DNA from: Olleya sediminilitoris
GTDB taxonomy: Bacteria; Bacteroidota; Bacteroidia; Flavobacteriales; Flavobacteriaceae
DNA length: 64,000 nucleotides
NCBI RefSeq assembly: GCF_016785945.1
Contig: NZ_JAEMEF010000005.1
Span: 178,064-242,063 of the forward strand
Reading direction: 5' to 3'
Part shown: one piece after another, positions 44,444 to 53,648 of the stretch
Position numbering within the stretch: the first letter of the stretch is position 1
Layout: every line of letters starts with the position of its first letter
The notes under the pieces: generated by a model
The model's database searches: none
What the model was told of the DNA's origin: nothing
What the model saw: only the letters and a program-made list of their open reading frames with translations
Translations under genes and position numbers: made by a program

Positions 44444-44920
44444 ATAGGCTTTCCAATCTTTTCCTTCAAGGTTAACATGGACATGTTCTTTTAAAGATGT
44501 AGAAAGCGATATCCCTTTGTAATCTGCTTTTACTGGAAATTTTTTATGATTTCGGTTTACCAAAACAGCGGTTTTAAATTGTTTTAAAGGGACTTCTAGA
44601 AAATGTTTTACGCTATATATCAAAGTTGTTCCAGAATTTAAAACATCATCTATTAAAACAACAGATTTATTTGTGTAATTCTCAGCCTTAATAGAAGTTT
44701 TTATAGGTAATCTTGGGTTTTTCTTATCTATGGATATTTTACAAAGTATAGGTTTAATATCAGAAATTTTAGAAAGTATAGTTTTTAGTTTTTTAGCTAA
44801 TATGTATCCATTTACATCAATACCTGCTAAAATAATTTCAGTTTCAGTCGTATTAGCTTCATATATCTGGTATGCAATACGTCTTAGTTTATTATTGATT
44901 TCATTTGAGTTTAAAATCAT
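44435..44920 (-). CDS. Type I phosphoribosyltransferase (PyrR/HPRT-like)
   Basis: 161 residues from ATG 44920; another ATG at 44935 adds five residues. MILNSNEINNKLRRIAYQIYEAN and VVLIDDVLNSGTTL (PRPP-binding loop) define a type I PRTase close to PyrR. In Gram-positives PyrR controls pyr genes and has weak uracil PRTase activity; in this phylum the role could be purine or pyrimidine salvage. It follows the Hsp15-like gene closely. Confidence 0.85.
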   Translation of the reverse strand: MILNSNEINNKLRRIAYQIYEANTTETEIILAGIDVNGYILAKKLKTILSKISDIKPILCKISIDKKNPRLPIKTSIKAENYTNKSVVLIDDVLNSGTTLIYSVKHFLEVPLKQFKTAVLVNRNHKKFPVKADYKGISLSTSLKEHVHVNLEGKDWKAYLT

Positions 44921-44937
44921 ATTTTGTCCTTCCATTA

Positions 44938-45312
44938 TTACTGTTCGTTTTCTAAATTTAAGTTATCTAAATCTCTTCTATCTTTTTTTGTTGGTCGTCC
45001 AACGCCTTTTTTTCTGTAGTAATCTTTAGCTAATTTAAGCATTTCTTGTGCTTCAAAAGCAGATTTTGGTGTTTTATCAACCCGATAAAGATCTACAAGT
45101 TTGGCTCCTACACGATTAGGAGGTATGTCCAAAACAATTAATTTATAATTTACTTGGTCTTTTCTAAGTTCTATTACATCTGTTGGATAAACGTCTCTAC
45201 TTGGCTTAACAACAGCATCATTTATTTTAATATGACCTTTTTTACAGGCAGTAGTAGCAATGTTTCTTGTTTTATAATATCTGACACACCATAAATATTT
45301 GTCTATTCGCAT
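44938..45312 (-). CDS. S4-domain RNA-binding protein (Hsp15-like)
   Basis: 124 residues. MRIDKYLWCVRYYKTRNIATTACKKGHIKINDAVVKPSRDV is an S4 RNA-binding domain, as in Hsp15/HslR, which rescues 50S subunits carrying nascent chains. The C terminus is basic (RKKGVGRPTKKDRRDLDNL), as in Hsp15. First gene of a two-gene run with the phosphoribosyltransferase, transcribed from the divergent promoter region at 45343-45380. Confidence 0.88.
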   Translation of the reverse strand: MRIDKYLWCVRYYKTRNIATTACKKGHIKINDAVVKPSRDVYPTDVIELRKDQVNYKLIVLDIPPNRVGAKLVDLYRVDKTPKSAFEAQEMLKLAKDYYRKKGVGRPTKKDRRDLDNLNLENEQ

Positions 45313-45342
45313 ATTATTTATCTAAAATTGACGTTAACGTTA

Positions 45343-45380
45343 TTGTGCAAAATTATATTAAAATGTATCTTGCACTTCAA
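45343..45380. promoter_or_regulatory. Overlapping divergent promoters
   Basis: Plus strand: TTG 45343-45345, 20 bp, TATCTTGC 45366-45373 (one base off). Minus strand: TAATTTTG at 45348-45355 with TTG at 45378-45380 (22 bp). The two -7 elements face outward within the same 38 bases and give an inverted pair GTGCAA/TTGCAC. Confidence 0.6.
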
Positions 45381-45392
45381 AAATAACAATAA

Positions 45393-46349
45393 ATGAGATT
45401 AAGAAAATTTACTTTCGCACTTTTATCTATATTACCTCTTGCCTTTTCATGTAATTCAGATGATGATGATGATACAGTTACATTTGAAGAAAGAAACAGA
45501 CAAGAAGTATACGATGAAGATATTTTAGAGATAGAAGAGTATCTAAGTACTCATACTTATAATTATGATGATTTTGATTTTGCTAATCCATATTCGTTAG
45601 CTAACGATACATTTGAAATTGTTATCGACACAATTAGTGCAGCTAATAACAACTTGGACGCTGACCCCTTAATTAACAGACCTGAATTGTTAAGTAAGCA
45701 AGTAGAGAGTGAAATAGATACAGATACTGTTGTCTACACTTTATACTATCTAAGTCTAAGAGAAGGTTTAGGAGAGTCGTTACACCCATTAGATGCTGTA
45801 GGTGTTAGTTATGAAGGAGCATTGCTTGATGGGGAGGTTTTTGATACTAGTAATAATCAGGCTTCAGTTTTTAACCTGTCTAGTGTATCTTCTTTTTTTG
45901 GTGTAATAACAGGCTTTAGAGACGTGTTACTTGAGTTTAAAACTCGTGATGGCTACAGTGAAAATGGTGATGGTACTACTACAAATCATAATTTTGGTAT
46001 TGGTGCAGTTTTTATACCTTCAGGTATAGCTTACTTTTCATCTGGAACTAATACTATACCGACGTATACTCCAATAATGTTTAAATTTGGTTTGTTAACT
46101 AGAATTGAATTAGATCATGATTTTGACGGAGTACCATCTTATATTGAAGATTTAGATGGTGATGGTGATGGTGAAAATGATGATACAGATGGTGATGGAA
46201 TTCCAAATGTGATTGATCAAGACGATGATGAAGATGGAGTTAACACTATTGACGAAGATATAGATGGAGATGGAGATCCAACTAATGATGATACAGATGG
46301 TGACGGAATACCAAACTATTTAGATTCTGATTCAACCGAATCTATTTAA
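45393..46349 (+). CDS. FKBP-like lipoprotein with Ca-binding acidic repeats
   Basis: 318 residues, lipobox AFSC followed by NSDDDDD. Residues about 115-245 form an FKBP-type isomerase domain (LHPLDAVGVSYEGALLDGEVFDTS, FGIGAVFIPSGIAYFSSGT, PTYTPIMFKFGLL). The last 75 residues are thrombospondin type 3-like Asp repeats (DGDGDGENDDTDGDGIP) that should bind calcium. Likely an exported folding helper at the cell surface. Separated from the next gene by a strong bidirectional terminator. Confidence 0.85.
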   Translation: MRLRKFTFALLSILPLAFSCNSDDDDDTVTFEERNRQEVYDEDILEIEEYLSTHTYNYDDFDFANPYSLANDTFEIVIDTISAANNNLDADPLINRPELLSKQVESEIDTDTVVYTLYYLSLREGLGESLHPLDAVGVSYEGALLDGEVFDTSNNQASVFNLSSVSSFFGVITGFRDVLLEFKTRDGYSENGDGTTTNHNFGIGAVFIPSGIAYFSSGTNTIPTYTPIMFKFGLLTRIELDHDFDGVPSYIEDLDGDGDGENDDTDGDGIPNVIDQDDDEDGVNTIDEDIDGDGDPTNDDTDGDGIPNYLDSDSTESI

Positions 46350-46362
46350 GATTCAAATTATT

Positions 46363-46415
46363 TAATAGAATAAAAAAAGAGCCACTTTTAAAGTGGCTCT
46401 TTTTTTATTCTATTA
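46363..46415. terminator. Long bidirectional terminator palindrome
   Basis: Perfect 26-bp arms around a single T, core GAGCCACTTT/AAAGTGGCTC with A7/T7 tracts. It ends on the last base of the stop codon (TAA, written TTA on plus) of the convergent barrel gene and serves both genes. Confidence 0.9.
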
Positions 46416-47057
46416 TAACATTATAGATAAACTTAATATTAATTGCTCTGGTCTTGTATCTAATCTGTTAGGGTTTACTGTTGATATGTTATTGTTAATT
46501 AAAACCGCTTCATTATCATTAAAACCTCTTTCATATCTTAAATCTATTCCAATTTTATCTAAGCTAAAACCAATACCAAAATTTAATCCTACAGAATAAT
46601 CATTTTCAATAGTATTTATAGTGGCATTTTCAAAGTCACTATTTATTATATATTGTAAAGAAGGACCAGCAAAAACATTAATTGGCCCTAATACTTTAAA
46701 ACCAACTAATAAAGGTGCATCTAGTTTTTTAAATTCAAATGCTCCAGCATCATAGTCACTTTTTGTAGCAGTGTAAATTAATTCTGGTCTAAAATATAGT
46801 TTTTCACCTATTTTACCAAACACACCTATATGATAGCCTATGTTTCTATCTGGAGTCTGATAATTATTATTTATTGACTCGAAGTAATCGCCATTTCCAT
46901 TGTAGTTTAAGCCTCCTTTTATACCAAAACCACTTTCTGTTTGAGCTAAAATAAATGTTGAAAATAATAGCGTTGCAATTGATGTTAAAATCAATTTTTT
47001 ACTCACAATTATTCTACTTAGAGTAAAGTATTCGTGAAATTCTTTTAAAATTTTCAT
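46413..47057 (-). CDS. Outer-membrane beta-barrel protein (PorT-like)
   Basis: 214 residues. GFGIKGGLNYNGNGDYFES, GYHIGVFGKIGEKLYFRPELIYTATKSD, LDAPLLVGFKV and GIGFSLDKIGIDLRYERGF form the alternating strands of a small outer-membrane barrel (Pfam beta-barrel type 2). The long frame adds 17 charged residues before the signal peptide; a GTG at 47006 gives MSKKLILTSIATLLFSTFILAQ, a standard signal peptide, and may be the true start. Function unknown. Confidence 0.8.
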   Translation of the reverse strand: MKILKEFHEYFTLSRIIVSKKLILTSIATLLFSTFILAQTESGFGIKGGLNYNGNGDYFESINNNYQTPDRNIGYHIGVFGKIGEKLYFRPELIYTATKSDYDAGAFEFKKLDAPLLVGFKVLGPINVFAGPSLQYIINSDFENATINTIENDYSVGLNFGIGFSLDKIGIDLRYERGFNDNEAVLINNNISTVNPNRLDTRPEQLILSLSIML

Positions 47058-47145
47058 AATTGTTGTTTTTTGATGAACACATACTATAACGAAAATTATG
47101 CCAAATTGTTTTAATTTCTGTTTAACAGCGTATTATGTAAATAAA

Positions 47146-47179
47146 AAAGCGTTTAAAACAAAAATGTTTTAAACGCTTT
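47146..47179 (-). terminator. Terminator of the transketolase genes
   Basis: AAAGCGTTTAAAACA and TGTTTTAAACGCTTT (15-bp arms) around AAAA. It lies between the two convergent-facing starts and follows the minus-strand transketolase stop by the wrong side: it is upstream of gene 47202-48155 stop codon in plus coordinates, so it terminates that gene. Confidence 0.8.
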
Positions 47180-47201
47180 AAATCTGTTGATTATAGTTTT
47201 G

Positions 47202-48155
47202 TTACTTTCGTTTTATAACTTTTTCACAAGCAGTAACAATTGCATCCGCATTTAAACCATATTTTTCCATCAATTGTGCTGGTGTACCTGATTCTCCAAA
47301 AGTATCATTTGTAGCAATAAACTCTTGAGGTGTTGGTTGGTACTGAGATAAGACTCTAGCAATACTTTCTCCTAAACCACCTAATTTATTATGTTCTTCA
47401 GCAGTAACAATACATTTAGTCTTTTTAACAGATTCAATGATAGCATTAGCATCTAAAGGTTTAATAGTATGTATGTTGATTACTTCGGCAGATATGCCTT
47501 TTTCATTTAAAACCTTAACAGCTTCTAAAGCTTCCCATACTAAATGACCAGTTGCTACAATAGTAACATCGCTACCATCTTGTAAATGTAAAGCTTTACC
47601 AATTTCAAAAGTTTGATTGTCTGGTGTGAAATTAGCAACTTTTGGACGTCCAAAACGTAAGTATACAGGGCCTTCATGTTTAGCAATAGCAATTGTAGCA
47701 GCTTTAGTTTGATTGTAATCACATGGGTTAATTACTGTCATACCTGGTAACATTTTCATTAAGCCAATGTCTTCTAGTATTTGGTGTGTAGCACCATCTT
47801 CACCTAAAGTTAAACCTGCGTGAGAAGCACAGATTTTTACGTTTTTATCAGAATAAGCAATACTTTGTCTTATTTGGTCATAAACACGACCTGTTGAGAA
47901 GTTAGCAAAAGTACCAGTAAAGGGTATTTTACCTCCAATTGTTAATCCTGCAGCAATACCCATCATGTTAGCTTCAGCAATTCCTATTTGAAAAAAGCGT
48001 TCTGGATTTTCTTCTATGAATTGGTTCATTTTTAATGATCCAATTAAATCTGCGCAAAGTGCAACAACATTAGGATTTGTTCTACCTAATTCTGTTAAGC
48101 CATCACCAAAACCTGATCTTGTATCTTTACTTCCTGTGTTTGTATATGTTTTCAT
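47202..48155 (-). CDS. Transketolase, C-terminal subunit
   Basis: 317 residues: the pyrimidine-binding and C-terminal domains of transketolase. GFGDGLTELGRTNPNVVALCADL, ERFFQIGIAEANMMGIAAGL (the catalytic Glu in IAEANM) and SHAGLTLGEDGATHQILEDIGLMK are family blocks. It partners the N-terminal half encoded 20 bases upstream, together moving two-carbon units in the pentose phosphate pathway. Splitting is usual in this group. Confidence 0.92.
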   Translation of the reverse strand: MKTYTNTGSKDTRSGFGDGLTELGRTNPNVVALCADLIGSLKMNQFIEENPERFFQIGIAEANMMGIAAGLTIGGKIPFTGTFANFSTGRVYDQIRQSIAYSDKNVKICASHAGLTLGEDGATHQILEDIGLMKMLPGMTVINPCDYNQTKAATIAIAKHEGPVYLRFGRPKVANFTPDNQTFEIGKALHLQDGSDVTIVATGHLVWEALEAVKVLNEKGISAEVINIHTIKPLDANAIIESVKKTKCIVTAEEHNKLGGLGESIARVLSQYQPTPQEFIATNDTFGESGTPAQLMEKYGLNADAIVTACEKVIKRK

Positions 48156-48175
48156 TTTCTCTAAATTCTAGTGTA

Positions 48176-49021
48176 TTAATAGTCTCCTAAAGTTTCAGGG
48201 TTTTGTTCTAATCCAATAGCAAGCTGTTCGTCATTTGGAGCTTTACCATGCCAAGCGTGAGTATGCATCATAAAGTCAATACCATTACCCATTATTGTTT
48301 TTAGTAATACACAAACTGGTTTACCTTTTCCTGTTAAGCTTTTAGCTTCAGCCATACCTTTTAATATAGCCTCAATATTGTTTCCGTCTTCAATTTCTAC
48401 AACAGTCCAACCAAATGCTTCAAATTTAGCTTTAAAGCTTCCCATTGGTAAAACAGTATCTGTAGATCCATCAATTTGTTGACCATTAAGATCTATAGTA
48501 GCAATAATATTATCTACTTTTTTACCAGAAGCATACATTATAGCTTCCCAGTTTTGACCTTCTTGCATTTCACCATCACCATGTAAGCTATACACTAAAT
48601 GATTATCACCATTTAATTTTTTTGCTTGTGCAGCACCTAACGCAACACTTAGTCCTTGACCTAAAGATCCGGAAGCAATTCTTACACCAGGTAAATCTTC
48701 ATGGGTTGTTGGATGACCTTGTAGTCTACTGTTAATTAGTCTAAAAGTATTTAACTCTTCCACTGGAAAATATCCAGATCTTGCTAATACACTATAATAG
48801 ACAGGAGAGATGTGACCATTGGATAGGAAAAAAAGGTCTTCATTAATACCATCCATTTCAAATCCTTCTTTTCTGTCCATTATATCTTTGTATAATGCTA
48901 CAAAAAATTCGGCACAACCTAATGAGCCTCCTGGATGACCAGAATTTACTTTGTGCACCATACGTATAATGTCTCTACGTACTTGTGTTGTTAAATCTTC
49001 TAATTGTTGTATGCTTGCCAT
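48176..49021 (-). CDS. Transketolase, N-terminal (ThDP-binding) subunit
   Basis: 281 residues. RRDIIRMVHKVNSGHPGGSLGCAEFFVALY and SLGQGLSVALGAAQAKK, then the thiamine-diphosphate motif HGDGEMQEGQNWEAIMYA with metal-binding Asp and DLNGQQIDG. It provides the diphosphate-binding half; the other half is the next gene. Promoter TAATTTTG at 49046-49053. Confidence 0.93.
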   Translation of the reverse strand: MASIQQLEDLTTQVRRDIIRMVHKVNSGHPGGSLGCAEFFVALYKDIMDRKEGFEMDGINEDLFFLSNGHISPVYYSVLARSGYFPVEELNTFRLINSRLQGHPTTHEDLPGVRIASGSLGQGLSVALGAAQAKKLNGDNHLVYSLHGDGEMQEGQNWEAIMYASGKKVDNIIATIDLNGQQIDGSTDTVLPMGSFKAKFEAFGWTVVEIEDGNNIEAILKGMAEAKSLTGKGKPVCVLLKTIMGNGIDFMMHTHAWHGKAPNDEQLAIGLEQNPETLGDY

Positions 49022-49045
49022 GACTTATGGGTTAATTATTTTTGT

Positions 49046-49075
49046 CAAAATTAGTTTTTTAATATTCCCTTACAA
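49046..49075 (-). promoter_or_regulatory. Transketolase promoter
   Basis: Minus strand TTG (49073-49075), 19-bp spacer, TAATTTTG (49046-49053). A second -7-like TACTTTTG lies at 49073-49080. Confidence 0.65.
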
Positions 49076-49232
49076 AAGTAGAGGTATTACAGTTATTAAC
49101 GAAATGTACTGATTTCTTAACAATTGAATCTATTTAAGTTAACTATTAACAATATTTTTAAATTTAGCAACTATTTAATATCCTTTGAGTTTTTCTTATT
49201 TATATTTGCTAGCTGAAGATTTAACAGATACA

Positions 49233-50363
49233 ATGACTTTCGATTTAAAAGCAAAAGACACACAAAGTAATGCAAGAGCAGGAGTAATGACAACAGATCA
49301 TGGCGAGATAGAAACGCCTATTTTTATGCCTGTTGGAACTGTTGGATCTGTAAAGGGTGTGCACCAAAGAGAACTTAAAAATGATATTAATCCTGATATT
49401 ATATTAGGTAATACTTATCATTTATATTTAAAACCTCAGATTGATATTTTAGAAAAAGCTGGTGGGTTGCATAAATTTATGAACTGGGATCGTAATATAC
49501 TTACTGATTCTGGTGGTTATCAAGTATACTCTTTATCAGGTAATAATAAAATTAAAGAAGAAGGAGTTAAGTTTAAATCTCACATTGACGGAAGTTATCA
49601 CACCTTTACGCCAGAAAATGTTATGGAAATCCAACGTAGTATTGGAGCAGATATAATTATGGCTTTTGATGAGTGTACACCTTACCCATGCGACTATAAT
49701 TATGCAAGACGATCTATGCATATGACACATCGTTGGTTGGAGCGTTGCTTAACGCATCTAGATAAAACACCTTTGAAATATGATTATTCTCAGTCATTTT
49801 TTCCAATAGTGCAGGGTAGTACCTACAAAGATTTACGTAAACAATCAGCCGAATATATTGCAGGTGTTGGAGCAGAAGGTAATGCAATTGGAGGTCTATC
49901 TGTAGGAGAACCAGCAGAAGAAATGTATGCTATGACAGAAGTCGTAACAGATATACTACCTTGGGATAAACCTCGTTATTTAATGGGAGTAGGTACACCA
50001 ATAAATATTTTAGAAAATATTGCATTGGGTGTAGATATGTTTGATTGTGTTATGCCAACCCGAAATGCAAGAAATGGTATGCTTTTTACAGCTTATGGCT
50101 CTATAAATATTAAAAACTTGAAATGGAGAGATGATTTTTCTCCAATTGATGAAATGGGTATAACGTTTGTTGATACAGAATATAGTAAAGCTTATTTAAG
50201 ACATTTATTTAATGTAAATGAATTATTGGCTAAACAAATTGCTACCATACACAATTTAGGTTTTTACCTTTGGCTAACAAGAGAAGCAAGAAAACATATT
50301 ATTGCAGGAGATTTTAAGGTATGGAAAGATAAAATGGTTAAACAAATGAATAATCGTCTGTAG
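49233..50363 (+). CDS. tgt: tRNA-guanine transglycosylase
   Basis: 376 residues from ATG 49233; a longer non-ATG frame from 49185 adds 16 residues not seen in the family. It exchanges guanine-34 for preQ1 in queuosine tRNAs. DSGGYQVYSLSG carries the first catalytic Asp, GGLSVGEPAEEMY and DMFDCVMPTRNARNGMLFT the nucleophile and base-recognition blocks. The usual C-terminal zinc Cys set (CxCxxC..H) is not apparent: the region reads YSKAYLRHLFNVNELLA after FVDTEYS, so zinc binding looks lost or altered. The LptF/G gene starts right after the stop. Confidence 0.92.
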   Translation: MTFDLKAKDTQSNARAGVMTTDHGEIETPIFMPVGTVGSVKGVHQRELKNDINPDIILGNTYHLYLKPQIDILEKAGGLHKFMNWDRNILTDSGGYQVYSLSGNNKIKEEGVKFKSHIDGSYHTFTPENVMEIQRSIGADIIMAFDECTPYPCDYNYARRSMHMTHRWLERCLTHLDKTPLKYDYSQSFFPIVQGSTYKDLRKQSAEYIAGVGAEGNAIGGLSVGEPAEEMYAMTEVVTDILPWDKPRYLMGVGTPINILENIALGVDMFDCVMPTRNARNGMLFTAYGSINIKNLKWRDDFSPIDEMGITFVDTEYSKAYLRHLFNVNELLAKQIATIHNLGFYLWLTREARKHIIAGDFKVWKDKMVKQMNNRL

Positions 50364-51437
50364 GTGAAAATTTTAGACTGGTATATATTAAAACGCTATT
50401 TAATGACTTTTGCGGTCATGTTATTGCTATTTATTCCAATTGGAATAACTGTGCATTTAGCTGAAAAGATTGGGAAAATTTTAGAGAATAATGTGCCTTT
50501 AGTAGAGGTCTTACAGTATCTACTAGATTTTACAATTTATTTTGCCCATTTATTATTTCCATTGTTTTTATTTTTATCAGTAATTTGGTTTACTTCAAAA
50601 TTGGCTAATAATACAGAAATTGTTGCTTTTTTAAGTTCAGGGGTTTCATTTACACGTTTTTTAAGACCTTATTTAATTGGTGCAACTATAGTGGCTATTC
50701 TTTCCATTGTATTGGGTCTATATTTAGCACCTAATGCAAGTAAAGGTTTTAATGATTTTAAATATAAATATTTATCTGGTCGTAAAGCATCAAATAGTAC
50801 AAATGTATTAAAGCAGATTAATGATAATGATATCATTTATGTGACTAGTTTTAATGCTAAAACAAAAACTGGTATAAATTTTACTTTAGAGCATTTTGAA
50901 AACGACAAAATGACTTATAAAATCAGTGCATCTAATATTAGATATATTCAAGAGGATTCAGCTTTTGTATTAAGAAACTATCTAAAAAGAAAAGTTGGTC
51001 AAAATAATGATCTTCTTGAAATTGAAAGAAAAAAAGACACTGTATTCTCCTTTGATTTAGAAGATTTAACTCCAGAAGATTATATAGCCGAAACGCTCAA
51101 GTATAACGAATTAGTGAATTTTATAGAGCGTGAAGAAAAAAGAGGCTCTAAATTTATTGGACGTTATAAATTGGCAATGTATCAAAAATGGAGTTTGCCA
51201 GTTTCTGTATTTATTTTAACTATAATTGCTGTTTCAGTGTCTTCTATAAAACGTAGAGGTGGTATGGGTGTAAATTTAGCATTTGGTATATGTATAGCAA
51301 TGATTTTTGTGTTTTTCGATAAAATTTTCGGTACACTTGCTTCGCAATCAAATTTTTCACCTTTATTAGCGGTTTGGTTTCCAAATATAATTTTCGGAAT
51401 TTTGGCTCTAATATTGTTGCGTAATGCAAAACGATAA
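50364..51437 (+). CDS. LptF/LptG-family permease
   Basis: 357 residues, GTG start immediately after the tgt stop. Three N-terminal and three C-terminal membrane helices flank a periplasmic beta domain, as in LptF/LptG (YjgP/YjgQ). ILKRYLMTFAVMLLLFIPIG and YKLAMYQKWSLPVSVFILTIIAVSVSS match the family. It moves lipopolysaccharide from the inner membrane to the Lpt bridge with LptB. Overlaps the EamA gene by 14 bases. Confidence 0.9.
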   Translation: MKILDWYILKRYLMTFAVMLLLFIPIGITVHLAEKIGKILENNVPLVEVLQYLLDFTIYFAHLLFPLFLFLSVIWFTSKLANNTEIVAFLSSGVSFTRFLRPYLIGATIVAILSIVLGLYLAPNASKGFNDFKYKYLSGRKASNSTNVLKQINDNDIIYVTSFNAKTKTGINFTLEHFENDKMTYKISASNIRYIQEDSAFVLRNYLKRKVGQNNDLLEIERKKDTVFSFDLEDLTPEDYIAETLKYNELVNFIEREEKRGSKFIGRYKLAMYQKWSLPVSVFILTIIAVSVSSIKRRGGMGVNLAFGICIAMIFVFFDKIFGTLASQSNFSPLLAVWFPNIIFGILALILLRNAKR

Positions 51438-52323
51438 ATTAAAAAATTATTTACACTTACATCTTTTAGTATTTATTGCTGGATTTACAGCTATTATAGG
51501 TAAATTAATTACTATTAATGCAGTTAGTTTAGTTTGGTACAGGATGCTTATGGCTACTCTTTTAATGTTTCTTTACATTAAAAGAGCTAAAATAAATGTA
51601 GATATTACTAAAAAAGCTTTAATCAAACTATCCATTGCAGGTATTATTATAGCTTTACATTGGATTACTTTTTTTGGTTCTATTCAAGTATCCAATGCTT
51701 CCATTGCACTAGCCATGTTTTCTACAGGTGCTTTTTTTGCTTCATTTATAGAGCCAATTATATATAAAAGAAAGATTATTAAATATGAAATTGTTTTTGG
51801 TCTAATTGTTATTGTCGGAATTTATTTGATAGTTAGAAGTGAATTTAAATACATTGATGGAATGATTTTAGGGGTTATTTCAGCTTTTCTTTCATCTTTA
51901 TTTGCAGTATTAAACGGGAAATTTCTTGAAGAACATTCAGCTACAAAAATTTCATTCTATGAATTTATAAGTGGTGTATTTTTTATTTCAATATATATAT
52001 TAGTTTTTGGCGATGGTTTTAATGCTAATCATTTTAATATTTCTATATCAGATGCCTCGTGGTTATTTATTTTAGCATCAGTTTGTACAGCCTATGCTTT
52101 TATTGCATCAGTCTATGTTATGAGGTACATAAGTCCATACACGGTTGTTCTTACTTATAATTTAGAACCTATTTACGGAATTGTGTTAGCTCTTATTTTA
52201 TTTCCAGAATCAGAAACCATGTCGTCATCGTTTTATATTGGAGCTTTCATAATATTAGGAGTTGTTTTAAGTAATGGAATACTTAAAAATTGGAAAAAAA
52301 TTAAGGCTAAAAAAAGCAATTAA
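51424..52323 (+). CDS. EamA/DMT-family transporter
   Basis: 299 residues, about ten membrane helices in two repeated EamA halves (GFTAIIGKLITINAVSLVWYRMLMA, then GVISAFLSSLFAVLNGKFLEE and VLTYNLEPIYGIVLALILFPE). A drug/metabolite-type permease whose substrate cannot be told. Overlap with the preceding permease gene suggests one transcript with tgt. Confidence 0.88.
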   Translation: MQNDKLKNYLHLHLLVFIAGFTAIIGKLITINAVSLVWYRMLMATLLMFLYIKRAKINVDITKKALIKLSIAGIIIALHWITFFGSIQVSNASIALAMFSTGAFFASFIEPIIYKRKIIKYEIVFGLIVIVGIYLIVRSEFKYIDGMILGVISAFLSSLFAVLNGKFLEEHSATKISFYEFISGVFFISIYILVFGDGFNANHFNISISDASWLFILASVCTAYAFIASVYVMRYISPYTVVLTYNLEPIYGIVLALILFPESETMSSSFYIGAFIILGVVLSNGILKNWKKIKAKKSN

Positions 52324-52400
52324 ACCCGTTGATTATCAAATTATAACGTTAAAAAGAAGTCATTTTAATTAAAATCTTAAAATTTAAAGCAAAAAATATG

Positions 52401-52408
52401 TAATTTTG
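52401..52408 (+). promoter_or_regulatory. accA promoter (-7 element)
   Basis: TAATTTTG, consensus -7; no clear TTG at the -33 distance. Leader about 30 nt. Confidence 0.5.
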
Positions 52409-52441
52409 CTAGCTAACAAATAAACAAAACTATCATTCCCT

Positions 52442-53395
52442 ATGGAATATTTAGAATTTGAATTACCTATAAAAGAACTAGAAGATCAACTAGAAAAGTG
52501 TCAAATTATTGGAGAAGAGAGTGATGTAGATGTGACACAGACTTGTAAGCAAATTGAAAAAAAGCTTACAGCAACTAAAAAAGAAATATATAAAAATCTT
52601 ACCCCTTGGCAACGTGTACAAATGTCACGTCATCCAAATAGACCTTATACATTAGATTATATTAATGCTATTTGTGGTAACTCTTTTTTAGAGCTTCATG
52701 GAGACAGAAGTTTTAAAGATGACAAAGCTATGATTGGTGGTCTTGGTAAAATTGGAGACCAAAGCTTTATGTTTATTGGTCAACAAAAAGGATATAATAC
52801 AAAAACAAGACAGTATCGTAATTTTGGTATGGCTAATCCTGAAGGTTACCGTAAGGCTTTAAGATTAATGAAGTCTGCCGAAAAATTTGGTATACCTGTA
52901 GTTACACTTTTAGATACTCCTGGAGCATATCCTGGTTTAGAAGCTGAAGAGCGTGGACAAGGAGAGGCTATTGCTAGAAATATTTTAGAAATGACTCGTT
53001 TAAAAGTGCCAATTATTACTATTGTAATAGGTGAAGGTGCTTCTGGTGGAGCTTTAGGTATTGGAGTTGGTGATAAAATAATGATGTTAGAAAATACTTG
53101 GTATTCTGTTATATCACCAGAATCATGTTCTTCAATTTTATGGAGAAGTTGGGAGTATAAAGAGCAAGCTGCTGAAGCTTTAAAGTTAACAGCAAATGAT
53201 ATGAAAAAAATGAAAATTGTTGACGCTATCATAAAAGAACCATTAGGAGGTGCACATAAAGATAGACCTACAACTTTCAAAACTGTATCTAAAGCAATAT
53301 TGACTGCTTTTGATGAGTTTAAAAACTTATCACCAGAAGAGTTAGTTAATAATCGCATTGAAAAATATTCAGAAATGGGAGTTTTTAAAGGCTAA
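52442..53395 (+). CDS. accA: Acetyl-CoA carboxylase carboxyltransferase alpha subunit
   Basis: 317 residues, the standard length. [19 protein letters not shown] is the N-terminal helix region; [50 protein letters not shown] and [18 protein letters not shown] are the conserved carboxyltransferase blocks including the oxyanion-hole glycines. Works with AccD to transfer carboxyl from biotin to acetyl-CoA, the first step of fatty-acid synthesis. Confidence 0.96.
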   Translation: MEYLEFELPIKELEDQLEKCQIIGEESDVDVTQTCKQIEKKLTATKKEIYKNLTPWQRVQMSRHPNRPYTLDYINAICGNSFLELHGDRSFKDDKAMIGGLGKIGDQSFMFIGQQKGYNTKTRQYRNFGMANPEGYRKALRLMKSAEKFGIPVVTLLDTPGAYPGLEAEERGQGEAIARNILEMTRLKVPIITIVIGEGASGGALGIGVGDKIMMLENTWYSVISPESCSSILWRSWEYKEQAAEALKLTANDMKKMKIVDAIIKEPLGGAHKDRPTTFKTVSKAILTAFDEFKNLSPEELVNNRIEKYSEMGVFKG

Positions 53396-53419
53396 TCCTT
53401 ATAAAACCATTTGCTAACA

Positions 53420-53451
53420 AAATCTGAAGTTTCGGCTTCAGGTTTTTTTTT
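53420..53451 (+). terminator. accA terminator
   Basis: AAATCTGAAG pairs with CTTCAGGTTT (one G-T pair) around TTTCGG, then a T run. Confidence 0.8.
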
Positions 53452-53493
53452 GTGCTTATCAACAAAAAAAATGAGTTATTAACATTATAATTG

Positions 53494-53523
53494 TTGATGA
53501 CCTGTTAAGATTGAGTAACTTTG
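53494..53523 (+). promoter_or_regulatory. dnaB promoter
   Basis: TTG at 53494-53496, 19-bp spacer, TAACTTTG at 53516-53523. Leader about 120 nt. Confidence 0.65.
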
Positions 53524-53648
53524 TATTCTAATATTTCTTTACAATTTCTTTACTTTCGCTAATTCCTAAATTAGACTTATTTAAAGCTATTTTAAACTGA
53601 AAAATATTAAACAACCATTAAGTGTTTTCTTAAAATTTTTATCAATAA

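Noticed and set aside
52846..53358. 170-codon frame antisense to accA
   Set aside because: Covered by the conserved accA gene; composition is that of a reverse-frame shadow.
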